NCBI RefSeq assembly: GCF_001280425.1
Contig: NZ_LIUF01000001.1
Coordinates: 910,945-974,944, forward strand
Direction: 5' to 3'
Source: Haloarcula rubripromontorii
GTDB taxonomy: Archaea > Halobacteriota > Halobacteria > Halobacteriales > Haloarculaceae
Length of the DNA: 64,000 nucleotides
Below are positions 52,072 through 60,847 of this stretch, one piece after another. Under the pieces are notes generated by a model that did not search any database, was not told the DNA's origin, and saw only the letters and a program-made list of their open reading frames with translations. A program made the position numbers and the translations under genes. Numbering within the stretch: the first letter of the stretch is position 1; each line of letters begins with the position of its first letter.

Positions 52072-53157
52072 TTACTGTACCCGTGCGTCGACGACAACGT
52101 GGGCGACGCCCTCGCTGTACTCCTTGACGCGCCGGGTGTCCAGAACCTCGACGCCGCGGTTGGCTTCGGCAGCGGCCGCCTCCAGTCGCTCGATTGGGCG
52201 GTCGAACACGAGCGGGTTCGGCGTCGCCTCGTGCATATGGATGACGCCGCCGGGCGCGAGTGCCGTGAGCGCGCTGTCGAGGTACTCGTAGGAAGCGTCA
52301 GGCGGAGCCCGACTGTCCTCCGCGCGCGGCGCGGAGGCCTCGTAGTACCCCATCACCACGCGGTCGGCCCGCGCCTCCTCAGCGAAGCCCGGGACCACAT
52401 CCCGGCAGTCCGCCCGGTAGGGATGCACGCGCTCGTCGACGCCGTTGAGCCTGACGTTCTCGACGAGGAAGCGAAACGCCGTGGGGTTGCGCTCGACGGC
52501 GGTGACGTGTGCGCCGGCGCGGGCCATCGGGAGCGTGAAGTAGCCGATGCCGGCGAACATGTCCAGCACGCGCTCGTCGGGGTCGACGATGTCACCCATT
52601 CGCGCCCGCTCGGCCTTGTTACCGGGCGAGAACATGACCTCGGCGAGGTCCATCGCGTACCGGGTACCGTGTTCGGTGTGGACCGTCTCCGTGTCGCCGT
52701 CGCCGGCGATGACTTCGACGCTGGGTTCACGGTGATCGCCGGAGATGCCGTGGCGTGCCAGCACCGTCTCGGCCTCGCCGTGGAGTGACAGCAACGCTTC
52801 GCCGACCTCGGACGGCCGGGGGCTGTCGCCGATGTCGACCAGGACGACGGAGCCGAGCACGGCCCACGAGCCGGGTGCCCGTTCGATCTCCTCGTCGGTC
52901 CAGCCCCGTTCCCGGAGGTGGTCGTCGAGCGTTCGGAGACGGCGCTCGCCGACCTGCCGGACGATCTCCCGAAACTGCGTTTCCTGTGGCGGGGCGGTCA
53001 CCGGAACGGCGACGCTGTCTGCGGTCCACTCGGTGACGCTCCTGGCGTCGTCGTAGACACCTTCGGCCTGCAGGGACTCGATGGCGACCTGCGAGCGGGG
53101 TTTGGCGACGACGGCGGCGAGTCGCTGGTCGGCCGCCTCGCTCGGGTCGTCACTCAT
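52072..53157 (-). CDS. Trm5/Tyw2-type tRNA methyltransferase (wybutosine pathway)
   Basis: A 361-residue SAM enzyme. YAMDLAEVMFSPGNKAERARMGDIV matches the Trm5/TYW2 substrate region, VLDMFAGIGYFTLPMARAGAHVTAVERN is the SAM-binding Rossmann motif, and YRADCRDVVPGFAEEARADRVVMGYYEASAP completes the site. TYW2-like Taw2 and Trm5-like Taw22 both modify the base next to the anticodon of tRNA-Phe. I cannot fix which; absence of the N-P-P-Y motif of Trm5 argues for Taw2. Its start is 8 bp inside the NMD3 gene end. Confidence 0.82.
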   Translation of the reverse strand: MSDDPSEAADQRLAAVVAKPRSQVAIESLQAEGVYDDARSVTEWTADSVAVPVTAPPQETQFREIVRQVGERRLRTLDDHLRERGWTDEEIERAPGSWAVLGSVVLVDIGDSPRPSEVGEALLSLHGEAETVLARHGISGDHREPSVEVIAGDGDTETVHTEHGTRYAMDLAEVMFSPGNKAERARMGDIVDPDERVLDMFAGIGYFTLPMARAGAHVTAVERNPTAFRFLVENVRLNGVDERVHPYRADCRDVVPGFAEEARADRVVMGYYEASAPRAEDSRAPPDASYEYLDSALTALAPGGVIHMHEATPNPLVFDRPIERLEAAAAEANRGVEVLDTRRVKEYSEGVAHVVVDARVQ

Positions 53158-54283
53158 CGGCGTCCGTGTCGGGGAGAATGTGCAACCCCGCGTGGCTCTT
53201 CAGCACCGGCACTTCGTCGGCGTCGGTGTCGAGGTAGTCCGGCCGCGGGACGGTCTTGCTCTCGAAGGTCTCGGGGTCGAGGACCTGCACCGCGTTCTCG
53301 TCTTCGACGGCGACGAGCGTCGTTTGCTGACCGTCCTCGCGGAACCCCAGCCGGCGGGCATCGGGCGTTTCGCCCGCCTCGAAGCTGGCCTCGTAGTCCT
53401 CGCCGGTCGCCAGCCGAACGCCTTTGAGGTTCCCCTGGACCGACCGGACCAGGACCGGCCCGTCGCCGTCCTCCGGGTCGATGACCTCGCCCTGTCGGTA
53501 GCGGGGCAGGCGGACGGCGTAGGTCATCCGGTACAGCTCTTGGCCGTCCTCGTCTTCCGAGATGAGACGCCGCGAATCGGAGTAGGAGCCCCCCAGCTGG
53601 GCGGTGATGCGCTTGGCGATGCCAAGCCCCATCTGGTTGGTCGAAATCTTCATGTCCAGCCCGTCGTCGACGGTCTTGGTCTCGGTGATGAACGCGTTGC
53701 GGTCGCCGGTCTCCTCGCGGGCGGCGATGTATTCTTGAGCTATCTCCTCGGCTCGCTCCCGCTCCTCGTCGGTCGGGTCGCGGCCGTCGGCCCGCACTTG
53801 GACGATGCTGGCGAAGGAGCCCCCGGCGATTTTCCCGCAGCGCTTGCACGTCTGCCGGGAGATGCGGACGGGGACGGTGACTTCCTCGGTGACCGGCGTC
53901 CCCCGGATGACGCCGGAGAACTCCGCGTGCATCCGGATGTTGTTCTTGTCGAGTTGCTCCGGGGCGACCTGCCAGGCCACTGACTGGGCGTCGACGTGAA
54001 TTCCTAGGGCCTCGCTGACCTGCTCGACGGCGATGTCGGTGTAGTCCTCCGCGCCGATGTCGACCCAGCGGTTCCCCTTGTGGACCGCGCCACACCGTGA
54101 ACAGACCCGCACCTGGATTGTGTCGGGGGCGTCCACCAGGTCGAACTCCTCGAAGTAGCAGGCGTCACAGAGGACGTGCTCGGAGTTGCGCTGACCGCCG
54201 GCACCCGCAAGCTCCGGACGCTCGTCAGTGCCCTCCGGTATCTCGTCACCGCAGCGTGGACAGAACTCTCCCGACCGGCTCAT
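53150..54283 (-). CDS. nmd3: NMD3 family protein
   Basis: A 377-residue archaeal NMD3 relative, the homologue of the eukaryotic 60S export adaptor; its archaeal role in large-subunit assembly is presumed. Four zinc pairs are visible: CPRCGDE, CDACYFE, CSRCGAVHKG and CKRCGKIAG. The middle reads DAQSVAWQVAPEQLDKNN and GLDMKISTNQMGLGIAKRITAQ, family-typical, and RDYLDT-like residues follow. The 8-bp overlap with the tRNA methyltransferase gene means coupled translation. Start MSRSGEFCPRC is fixed by the first zinc pair. Confidence 0.9.
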   Translation of the reverse strand: MSRSGEFCPRCGDEIPEGTDERPELAGAGGQRNSEHVLCDACYFEEFDLVDAPDTIQVRVCSRCGAVHKGNRWVDIGAEDYTDIAVEQVSEALGIHVDAQSVAWQVAPEQLDKNNIRMHAEFSGVIRGTPVTEEVTVPVRISRQTCKRCGKIAGGSFASIVQVRADGRDPTDEERERAEEIAQEYIAAREETGDRNAFITETKTVDDGLDMKISTNQMGLGIAKRITAQLGGSYSDSRRLISEDEDGQELYRMTYAVRLPRYRQGEVIDPEDGDGPVLVRSVQGNLKGVRLATGEDYEASFEAGETPDARRLGFREDGQQTTLVAVEDENAVQVLDPETFESKTVPRPDYLDTDADEVPVLKSHAGLHILPDTDADE

Positions 54284-54335
54284 TACCCGCACTACTGGAC
54301 TGAACCGTTTAAGAAATGTGTTCCGCCTCTGCGAC

Positions 54336-55229
54336 TCACTCGCCGGTGAGCGTCGGCGTGTCGACGTCGGCCTCGGCGGCCTCGTGCCAGCGGTGCTCCG
54401 GCGCCCAGTCCAGCAGGCCCTGGGCCTTCGCCGTCGAGAGCGCCGACTGGTCGCCGTCCAGTTCGCACTCGGCTGGCAGTTCACCCCACTGTTCCGCTAC
54501 GAGGTCGGCGGTCGGTCGGCCCACGTAGTTCTCGGCGGCGGCGACGTTGAACGCCTCGTGGCCGCCGAGGTCGGCGTCCAGCGCGGCCCCGACTGCTGTC
54601 GCCACGTCGCGCACGTCGACGTACGACCAGCAGTTACCCGCACCGTCGGCGAGGTCGCCCGCGGCCACGTCTCGGCAGTTGTACTCGCCGGGATACTGAA
54701 TCCACGACGGCCGTATCGAGGCCACGTCCACGCCGTCGCGCCGGACGACCATCTTCGCCACCTCCTCGCCGGCGACCTTCGAGGTGCCGTACGGGTCCTC
54801 CGGTGCGGTCGGATGGGATTCATCTATCGGGAGATACGCCGGCAGCGGCGTCTCATCGGCGAAGGCCAGCCCGTATGCGCTCTCGGAGGACGCCCAGACG
54901 ACATCTGCGCCGGCGCGACCTGCGGCGTCGATGACGTTGTACGTCGCCGAAATGTTAGTGTCGAACACTCGCGTGCCCGCGTGTCGCTCCGGCGCTGGCA
55001 ACGCAGCCCAGTGGACGACGGCGTCCGGATCGACCTCGCTACAGAGGTCCCGAACTTCCACCCCCTGGGTCACGTCGACAGCTTTGAAATCTATATGCTC
55101 TCGCGTCGGAATCTCCCAGCCGGGGTGGTCTAGGTCCACGCAGACGACGTGATACTCGCCGGCGAGGTAATCGCAGATCCAGCGCCCGGACCGCCCGCGT
55201 CCACCAGTGACGACGACTGTGTCGGTCAT
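54336..55229 (-). CDS. NAD-dependent epimerase/dehydratase
   Basis: A 297-residue extended SDR. MTDTVVVTGGRGRSGRWICDYL gives the NAD-binding loop (TGGRGRSG), WASSESAYGLAF the serine, and EDPYGTSKVAGEE the YxxxK pair. RPSWIQYPGEYNCRDV and the tail FNVAAAENYVGRPTADL belong to the uronate dehydrogenase/nucleotide sugar epimerase group. It shares the fold with the epimerase at 46-47 kb. The start is 126 bp from the divergent htpX. Confidence 0.85.
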   Translation of the reverse strand: MTDTVVVTGGRGRSGRWICDYLAGEYHVVCVDLDHPGWEIPTREHIDFKAVDVTQGVEVRDLCSEVDPDAVVHWAALPAPERHAGTRVFDTNISATYNVIDAAGRAGADVVWASSESAYGLAFADETPLPAYLPIDESHPTAPEDPYGTSKVAGEEVAKMVVRRDGVDVASIRPSWIQYPGEYNCRDVAAGDLADGAGNCWSYVDVRDVATAVGAALDADLGGHEAFNVAAAENYVGRPTADLVAEQWGELPAECELDGDQSALSTAKAQGLLDWAPEHRWHEAAEADVDTPTLTGE

Positions 55230-55357
55230 GTATCCGATTGTTGCCCGGAGAGTAAATGCGTGTGGACAACTGACTCGTTGACGGTCCACGGGCCCGTTCC
55301 GTGTGGCGCTTTCCCACGATAGCGAGGTTTTAGAGTGTCGACCGTCTATCAAGGAGT

Positions 55358-56236
55358 ATGGAGTGGCAAACAGACTGGGGGCTCCGTGGCCGGATGGCCC
55401 TGACGATGTTCCTGCTGTTCGCGCTGTACATCGTCTTCCTTGGAGCGCTCACGCTGTATTTCAGCAATCTCGCCCTTATCGTGGTCGTCATGGGACTGTT
55501 CCTCGGCGCGCAGTTCTTCTTCAGCGACAAGCTAGCCCTGTATTCGATGGGTGCCCGGACGGTCGAACCGGAGGAGTATCCGGAACTCCACCGGACCGTC
55601 GACCGCCTGGCCCAGCAGGCCGACCTCCCGAAGCCGAAGGTCGCCGTCGCCGACTCTCGGGTGCCCAACGCCTTCGCCACCGGCCGGTCGAAGAGTAGTT
55701 CGGCCGTCTGCGTGACGACGGGCATCATGAATACGCTGGACCAGGACGAACTGGAGGGCGTCATCGCGCACGAACTGGCCCACATCAAGAACCGCGACGT
55801 GATGGTGATGACCATCGCCTCGTTCCTCTCGACGATTGCCTTCCTCATCGTCCGGTGGGGCTGGCTGTTCAGCGGCGGCCGAGAACGGGGCGGCCAGCAG
55901 GTCCCGGTCATCGTCGCCATTCTCATTTCACTGGTCGTCTGGGTCATCTCCTTCCTCTTGATCCGGACGCTCAGCCGCTACCGCGAGTACGCCGCTGACC
56001 GCGGCGGCGCGATGATCACCGGCAAGCCTGCCGCCCTCGCGAACGCACTGATGAAAATCGACGGTCGGATGGACAAGGTGCCAAAGGAGGACATGCGCGA
56101 TCAGGCCGAGATGAACGCGTTTTTCATCATCCCGATTGACGTCGGGTGGATCGGCCGTCTGGCCAGCACTCACCCCTCGACCGAGAAACGCATCGACCGC
56201 CTGCAGGACCTCGAACGCGAACTCGAAAGTCGGTAA
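55358..56236 (+). CDS. htpX: HtpX-type membrane zinc protease
   Basis: A 292-residue membrane protease of the quality-control system. GVIAHELAHIKNRDVMVMT contains the HExxH zinc site, REYAADRGGAMITGKP the third ligand E-x-x-A-D, and STHPSTEKRIDRL the C-terminal family pattern. Hydrophobic helices lie at about 10-55 and 145-200. It degrades damaged membrane proteins. pspAB follows on the same strand. Confidence 0.93.
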   Translation: MEWQTDWGLRGRMALTMFLLFALYIVFLGALTLYFSNLALIVVVMGLFLGAQFFFSDKLALYSMGARTVEPEEYPELHRTVDRLAQQADLPKPKVAVADSRVPNAFATGRSKSSSAVCVTTGIMNTLDQDELEGVIAHELAHIKNRDVMVMTIASFLSTIAFLIVRWGWLFSGGRERGGQQVPVIVAILISLVVWVISFLLIRTLSRYREYAADRGGAMITGKPAALANALMKIDGRMDKVPKEDMRDQAEMNAFFIIPIDVGWIGRLASTHPSTEKRIDRLQDLERELESR

Positions 56237-56339
56237 CTTTAGCTGGCCGTCTGGCTGTTCGAATACGCGCCACCGAACACAGACCACCGACTGGTCGAGA
56301 CACAAACCACCTTGGTCTCCGGCCCGTAGGGGCTCGCAT

Positions 56340-56957
56340 ATGGGACTGCTCGACGGACTCAAGAGCGTCCTCGGGGTGAAAGCCGAGGCCGACGCGACGC
56401 GGGACGCCGACCCGGACGACCTGTTCGGGATGAGTACCGCCTACATCACGATGGAAGCCGACCTGGGGTACGAGTCGACCGGCGAGGCGGCGCTGTGTTT
56501 CGCCGACGTGGACAGCACGGACTTTCAGGACGCCGTCGACGAGGTCGAATCGATCCTCGACGCCGGGATGGTCGAGACGGGGACGCGGGCGACCTTCGAG
56601 ACCGACGACCACGGCTACCAGTGGGTCGTTCTGCACGACGACGATTTCGAGGACCTGCTCACGTCCATCCACTTCGCCGCGGACACGCTCGTTGAGCGAC
56701 GCTACGGCTCGCGCCTGCTCGCTGCCCTGTTCGCGTTCGAGCATGCGCGCGACGACCAGACCGTCTACTGGGTGTACTCTTTCCGCCGGGGCGCGTACTA
56801 CCCGTTCGCGCCGGACCCTCACGACAGCCACGAGCGCAACACGTCTGCGGAGTTCAAACTGGACAGCAACCTCAGCGACGAAATCACCGTCGAGGACGAC
56901 AAAGAGTACTGGTATCCACTGTGGCCCGACCGCCCCGGCTACCACCCCTGGGAGTGA
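56340..56957 (+). CDS. pspAB: PspA-associated protein PspAB
   Basis: A 205-residue soluble protein. MGLLDGLKSVLGVKAEADATRD then DLFGMSTAYITMEADLGYESTGEAALCF fits the PspAB start, and SIHFAADTLVERRYGSRLLAALFAFEH with TVYWVYSFRRGAYYPFAP supports the family. PspAB is known from actinobacteria and haloarchaea and is often near htpX, as here, so both may answer envelope stress. Its molecular role is unknown. It starts 103 bp after htpX. Confidence 0.85.
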   Translation: MGLLDGLKSVLGVKAEADATRDADPDDLFGMSTAYITMEADLGYESTGEAALCFADVDSTDFQDAVDEVESILDAGMVETGTRATFETDDHGYQWVVLHDDDFEDLLTSIHFAADTLVERRYGSRLLAALFAFEHARDDQTVYWVYSFRRGAYYPFAPDPHDSHERNTSAEFKLDSNLSDEITVEDDKEYWYPLWPDRPGYHPWE

Positions 56958-56958
56958 C

Positions 56959-57078
56959 ATGACTGACGGCGGCGTCGCTGTCGGTGACCACGTCCGGCCG
57001 AGCGAGACGGCACTGACTGGCCTCATCCTCGTCGGGGCGCTCCTGTTCGTCTACCTTGGTCGAACGGGGCTGACCTGA
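56959..57078 (+). CDS. Small membrane protein after pspAB (39 aa)
   Basis: Reads MTDGGVAVGDHVRPSETAL then TGLILVGALLFVYLGRTGLT. One C-terminal membrane helix follows an acidic-neutral start. The ATG is 1 bp after the pspAB stop, so it is likely the last gene of the htpX-pspAB group. Below normal length cut-offs. Function unknown. Confidence 0.7.
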   Translation: MTDGGVAVGDHVRPSETALTGLILVGALLFVYLGRTGLT

Positions 57079-57158
57079 GCCCGTTTCCGCCGCATTCCGA
57101 CTCCCCTTCACTTCTAAAACTCCCGATTCTGTCCCGAACCATGCCGCTGCAGTCCCAC

Positions 57159-57195
57159 ACTTTCACTTTCACTCTGGTGTTAACGAGGCTTTATA
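57159..57195 (+). promoter_or_regulatory. radA promoter with upstream ACTTTC direct repeats
   Basis: TTTATA at 57190-57195 lies 25-30 nt before the radA ATG. Just upstream, ACTTTC at 57159-57164 is repeated at 57165-57170 and followed by ACTCTG, a tandem array in the BRE or activator position. No known haloarchaeal regulator of radA is identified here. Confidence 0.5.
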
Positions 57196-57219
57196 CCCCC
57201 GGACGCACAAGCCACGTCT

Positions 57220-58269
57220 ATGTCCGCAAGTGAGGACCTCGAAGAGCTGCCGGGTGTCGGTCCGGCGACAGCAGAGAAACTCGAAGACAACGGCTACGAC
57301 TCCTACCAGGGAATCGCGGTTGCCTCTCCCGGCGAACTGTCGAACACGGCTGACATCGGCGAATCGTCGGCAGCTGATATCATCCAGGCCGCCCGTGAAG
57401 CGGCCGATATCGGTGGGTTCGAAACTGGATCGACGGTACTCGAACGCCGCGAACAGATCGGGAAGCTCTCCTGGGGCGTCGACGAGGTCGACGACCTGCT
57501 CGGCGGCGGCGTCGAGACCCAGTCCATCACCGAGGTGTACGGCGAGTTCGGGGCCGGTAAATCTCAGGTAACGCACCAGCTCGCGGTCAACGTCCAGCTC
57601 CCGGCCGAACACGGTGGACTGGAAGGCAGCGCTATCTTCGTCGACTCTGAGGACACGTTCCGACCCGAGCGTATCGAACAGATGGTCAAAGGTCTTGACG
57701 ACGAGGTTCTGGCCGACACGCTGGTCCTCCACGGCATCGTTGAGGAAACAGACGACGCCGACCCCACCGACGAGGACCAGCTCGACGCCCTCGTCTCCTC
57801 CGTGCTGGAGAAGATTCACGTCGCGAAGGCGTTCAACTCCAATCACCAGATCCTTCTCGCCGAGAAGGCACAGGAAATCGCCAGCGAGAGCCAGGACGAG
57901 GAGTTCCCCGTCCGCCTGCTCGCCGTCGACTCGCTGACTGCTCACTTCCGCGCTGAGTACGTCGGTCGTGGCGAACTCGCCGACCGCCAGCAGAAGCTCA
58001 ACAAACACCTCCACGACCTCATGCGGGTCGGCGACCTCAACAACACCGCCGTCGTCGTCACGAACCAGGTCGCCTCGAACCCCGACTCCTTCTTCGGCGA
58101 CCCGACCCAGCCCATCGGTGGCAACATCCTCGGCCACACTTCGACGTTCCGGATGTACCTCCGCAAGTCCAAAGGGAATAAGCGCATCGTCAAACTCGTC
58201 GACGCGCCGAACCTCCCGGACGGCGAGGGTGTCATGCGCGTCGAAGAGGACGGCCTGCTGAACGAGTAA
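57220..58269 (+). CDS. radA: DNA repair and recombination protein RadA
   Basis: A 349-residue archaeal RecA/Rad51 recombinase. Residues 1-60 form an HhH domain ([16 protein letters not shown]). Walker A is [14 protein letters not shown], Walker B is [15 protein letters not shown], and the polymerisation [13 protein letters not shown] with [25 protein letters not shown] follows the linker. [11 protein letters not shown]-like [14 protein letters not shown] and [31 protein letters not shown] complete loop L2 and the end. No intein interrupts it. Its start is placed by a TATA box at 57190. Confidence 0.97.
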   Translation: MSASEDLEELPGVGPATAEKLEDNGYDSYQGIAVASPGELSNTADIGESSAADIIQAAREAADIGGFETGSTVLERREQIGKLSWGVDEVDDLLGGGVETQSITEVYGEFGAGKSQVTHQLAVNVQLPAEHGGLEGSAIFVDSEDTFRPERIEQMVKGLDDEVLADTLVLHGIVEETDDADPTDEDQLDALVSSVLEKIHVAKAFNSNHQILLAEKAQEIASESQDEEFPVRLLAVDSLTAHFRAEYVGRGELADRQQKLNKHLHDLMRVGDLNNTAVVVTNQVASNPDSFFGDPTQPIGGNILGHTSTFRMYLRKSKGNKRIVKLVDAPNLPDGEGVMRVEEDGLLNE

Positions 58270-58625
58270 CACGACCGGCGGCACCGACGCGGCGGTCCGG
58301 TCCGCTTTCTTTGGCGACTGTCGAGCCAGCCACGTCCGGACTGGCATGTGGACTGCTCCCGCGACCCGAACCCCTTCGTTTCATCTCGAACCGACTCCCG
58401 TCTGGCGTCTTGCGGCCGTCAGACGCACCGTGGTGAATGTGAAACTTCGCCACCCCAACCGCAGGACGGCGGTACATCTCCTATTGAAACAGAGGGGTAG
58501 TAGCTAAGAACCGGTAGACGGCTGCCAGGTCGTCGGTGTCTGCAGAGGGTAACCCGTCGACTGGAGATTTCAGTGCCTACTCCTCGGTGTTCGGACGGTG
58601 CGAAAATCAGGTGCGCGGCGTCAAA
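58270..58625. other. 356-bp gap with an inverted pair of ORB-like sequences
   Basis: No gene is visible in this gap. At 58369-58392 the minus strand reads GTTCGAGATGAAACGAAGGGGTT. At 58476-58499 the plus strand reads ATCTCCTATTGAAACAGAGGGG plus TA. Both share TGAAACNNAGGGGT, the dyad plus G-run layout of archaeal origin recognition boxes, and both G-runs point outwards. The 83 bp between them hold CGTCTG...CAGACG inverted repeats but are not AT-rich. The rest of the gap, to the aldo/keto reductase stop, shows nothing else. Confidence 0.5.
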
Positions 58626-59678
58626 TCAGTCGCCCGCCGACTTCATACCCGTCTCTTCGAGGTCCGCACCGCCGACCGACGAGCGCAGAGCGTCCATCCC
58701 GTCATCGCGGTCGATGCCGAAGTTGTCCCGGTACAGGTCCTGCACGCGGTCGTACTCCTCGTCACTCAGCGGCGGCGTGTCGGGCGCACCGGCCCACTCG
58801 TCGATGTCGGCGTTTGTCCGGAACGTCGGGGTGACCGACGCCACCTCGTCGTTGTAGAGGAGCCACTGGATTGCGGCCTGTCCCATCGTCCGCGCGCCGT
58901 CCCGCTCCAAGAAGCGGATTTCTTCGACCTTCTCCCAGCCGGTCTCGTACCACTCGCTAGGCCGGTGGGAACGGTGGTCGCCCTTGCCGAGTTCCGTCTC
59001 GGGAGTCACCTGCTCGTTCAGCAGGCCTGAAGAGTGGGGGACGCGAGCCAGCACCGACGTGTCCGCGTTCTGCTCGCGGATGGTGTCGATGAAGTGCTGG
59101 CCGGGGGTCTGCTCGAAGAGGTTGAAGACGGTCTGGAGCGCGTCGAACTCGTTGGCGACCGCGGCGTCGCCCTCTGCGAGCCAGCCGATTGACGGACCGA
59201 GCGCCCAGCCGATGGCCTCGACTTTGCCTTCTTCGCGGAGTTCGTCCAGCGCTTCCAGTACGTCCTCGTTGACCTCGTCGACGTTGGCGTTGTGGAGCAT
59301 CAGGAGTTCGACGTGGTCCATGCCGAGCCGGTCGAGTGAGCGGTCGACGGCGGTGTGGACCCACTCGGGCGTGACTTTCTTCGGGAGTTCGCCGTGACCG
59401 GCCTGTGGGTTGTTGTAGAAGTCGTAGCCGATCTTCGTCGAGACGGTGACTTCGTCGCGGTGTTCCGCCAGCGCCTCGCCGATGATCTCCTCGCTGTCGC
59501 CGTGGCCGTACACGTCGCCGGTGTCGAAGAACGTCACGTCTTGGTCGAGCGCGTGCTGGACCATGTCGATGGCATCGTCCCGGGTGCGGTCGCCCCACCA
59601 GTCCGTACCGACGACCCAGGCACCGAATCCGACTTCCGAAACCTCGACGCCGGAGTTTCCGAGTGTCGCGTATTCCAT
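58626..59678 (-). CDS. Aldo/keto reductase
   Basis: A 350-residue TIM-barrel oxidoreductase. MEYATLGNSGVEVSEVGFGAWVVG starts it; FFDTGDVYGHGDSEEIIGEAL supplies the catalytic Asp and Tyr (DVYG), STKIGYDFY the lysine, and HVELLMLHNAN the histidine. This matches the family of NADPH-dependent reductases acting on small aldehydes and sugars, but the actual substrate is unknown. The C-terminus carries an acidic tail. Neighbouring CPBP protease gene ends 24 bp upstream on the same strand. Confidence 0.9.
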   Translation of the reverse strand: MEYATLGNSGVEVSEVGFGAWVVGTDWWGDRTRDDAIDMVQHALDQDVTFFDTGDVYGHGDSEEIIGEALAEHRDEVTVSTKIGYDFYNNPQAGHGELPKKVTPEWVHTAVDRSLDRLGMDHVELLMLHNANVDEVNEDVLEALDELREEGKVEAIGWALGPSIGWLAEGDAAVANEFDALQTVFNLFEQTPGQHFIDTIREQNADTSVLARVPHSSGLLNEQVTPETELGKGDHRSHRPSEWYETGWEKVEEIRFLERDGARTMGQAAIQWLLYNDEVASVTPTFRTNADIDEWAGAPDTPPLSDEEYDRVQDLYRDNFGIDRDDGMDALRSSVGGADLEETGMKSAGD

Positions 59679-59702
59679 ATCTGACGTAGCGGCGCTGTCC
59701 AC

Positions 59703-60695
59703 TTAGCCGTCTTGGTTTGCGGTGTCGGACCGCGTCCGAACCCGGAGCTGTGGGGTCGCGACGCCGTCGAGGATTTCGACCGCGCCGTACTCGCGGCGGA
59801 CCCACCAGTACAGCGCGGCCCCGCCAACGCCGAGCAGCGGAATGGCGATAAGCCCCCCTTCAGGGCCGAACCCGCCGCCGGTCACGAGCGCGGGACCGGT
59901 TGCGCTCGTCGAGAGCATGGCGACGCCCATCCGGAGGCCGCTGACTGGGAAGCCAAGCAGTGCCAGCGTGTAGTTCCAGGCGACGTGGAAGCCGCTCGCG
60001 ACCCCGAGTCGCCCGGTCAGGACGTAACACGCACCGAGCAGGAGGCCGTAGAGAGTAATGTTGGCCACACTGAGCAGCGACGCGCTGGGGTTCGTCCAGT
60101 GGAGGACACCGAACAGTGCGCCCGTCAGCCCCGTCGCCGCGATGATCGCGCCCCGCTTGCCGACCCACCCGGCGAGCCCCTCAGCCGTGTTTGTCAGGAG
60201 ATACCCACGGACGAGCACCTCCTCGGCAGTTGCTTGGACGAGGAAGAACCCCCCCAGAAGGAGGACGGCGACCGGTGGTCCGAACGCAGTCAGCGGGAGC
60301 GGTCCGCTGTCGACGGTTGCGAGGGCGACGCTAACCTCGGCGAACCCGACGGCCACCTCGACGAGCAGAACCAGCGTGGGAAGCCCCGCCCCGAGCGCGA
60401 GGCCGAAAGCCGCGTCGCGCCACCACTGGCGGTCGAACCCCAACCCATAGTCGGAGAGCGTCCGCCGGTCGAGCAGATAGCCGATCACGACCGCGATGAC
60501 GGTGCCGGCAGCGAAGAGCGCGATCTGGCGTGCAACTGCGACCGCCGGCGTCATGCGCACCACTGACGACACCACTGCGACCACTCCAGAGAGGAGGACA
60601 AGGCCGAACCCGGCGAGAAACAGCCAGAGGGTGACCCGCCACGGCGCCCGCAGTCGGCGCTCTGCGGGATTGACAATATAGCGCCGTATCTCCAT
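59703..60695 (-). CDS. CPBP-family intramembrane metalloprotease (second copy)
   Basis: A 330-residue paralogue of the protease at 47.7 kb. QATAEEVLVRGYLLTNTAEGLAG contains the EExxxR site, FGVLHWTNPSASLL the second-site histidine, and GFHVAWNYTLALLGF the H-x-x-x-N site. SDYGLGFDRQWWRDAAFG lines up with the first copy's EYGLSLDRRWWRSFAVG. About eight helices. Start MEIRRYIVNPAERRL is likely; a longer form starts eight codons earlier. Expansion of CPBP proteases is common in haloarchaea. Substrate unknown. Confidence 0.85.
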   Translation of the reverse strand: MEIRRYIVNPAERRLRAPWRVTLWLFLAGFGLVLLSGVVAVVSSVVRMTPAVAVARQIALFAAGTVIAVVIGYLLDRRTLSDYGLGFDRQWWRDAAFGLALGAGLPTLVLLVEVAVGFAEVSVALATVDSGPLPLTAFGPPVAVLLLGGFFLVQATAEEVLVRGYLLTNTAEGLAGWVGKRGAIIAATGLTGALFGVLHWTNPSASLLSVANITLYGLLLGACYVLTGRLGVASGFHVAWNYTLALLGFPVSGLRMGVAMLSTSATGPALVTGGGFGPEGGLIAIPLLGVGGAALYWWVRREYGAVEILDGVATPQLRVRTRSDTANQDG

Positions 60696-60847
60696 GATGA
60701 AGTCCGACCTGACCATGCCGTCGTCTGGAACGGCGGCGTCTTAACTGTGGCTTGCTCGCTGTGCCACTTGGTGTCGTGACACAGATGTTACTGGGTAGGT
60801 TTCAGGTAACGGAAACCCCTATCTGCCCGCGAAGCCACGTACTCGAC

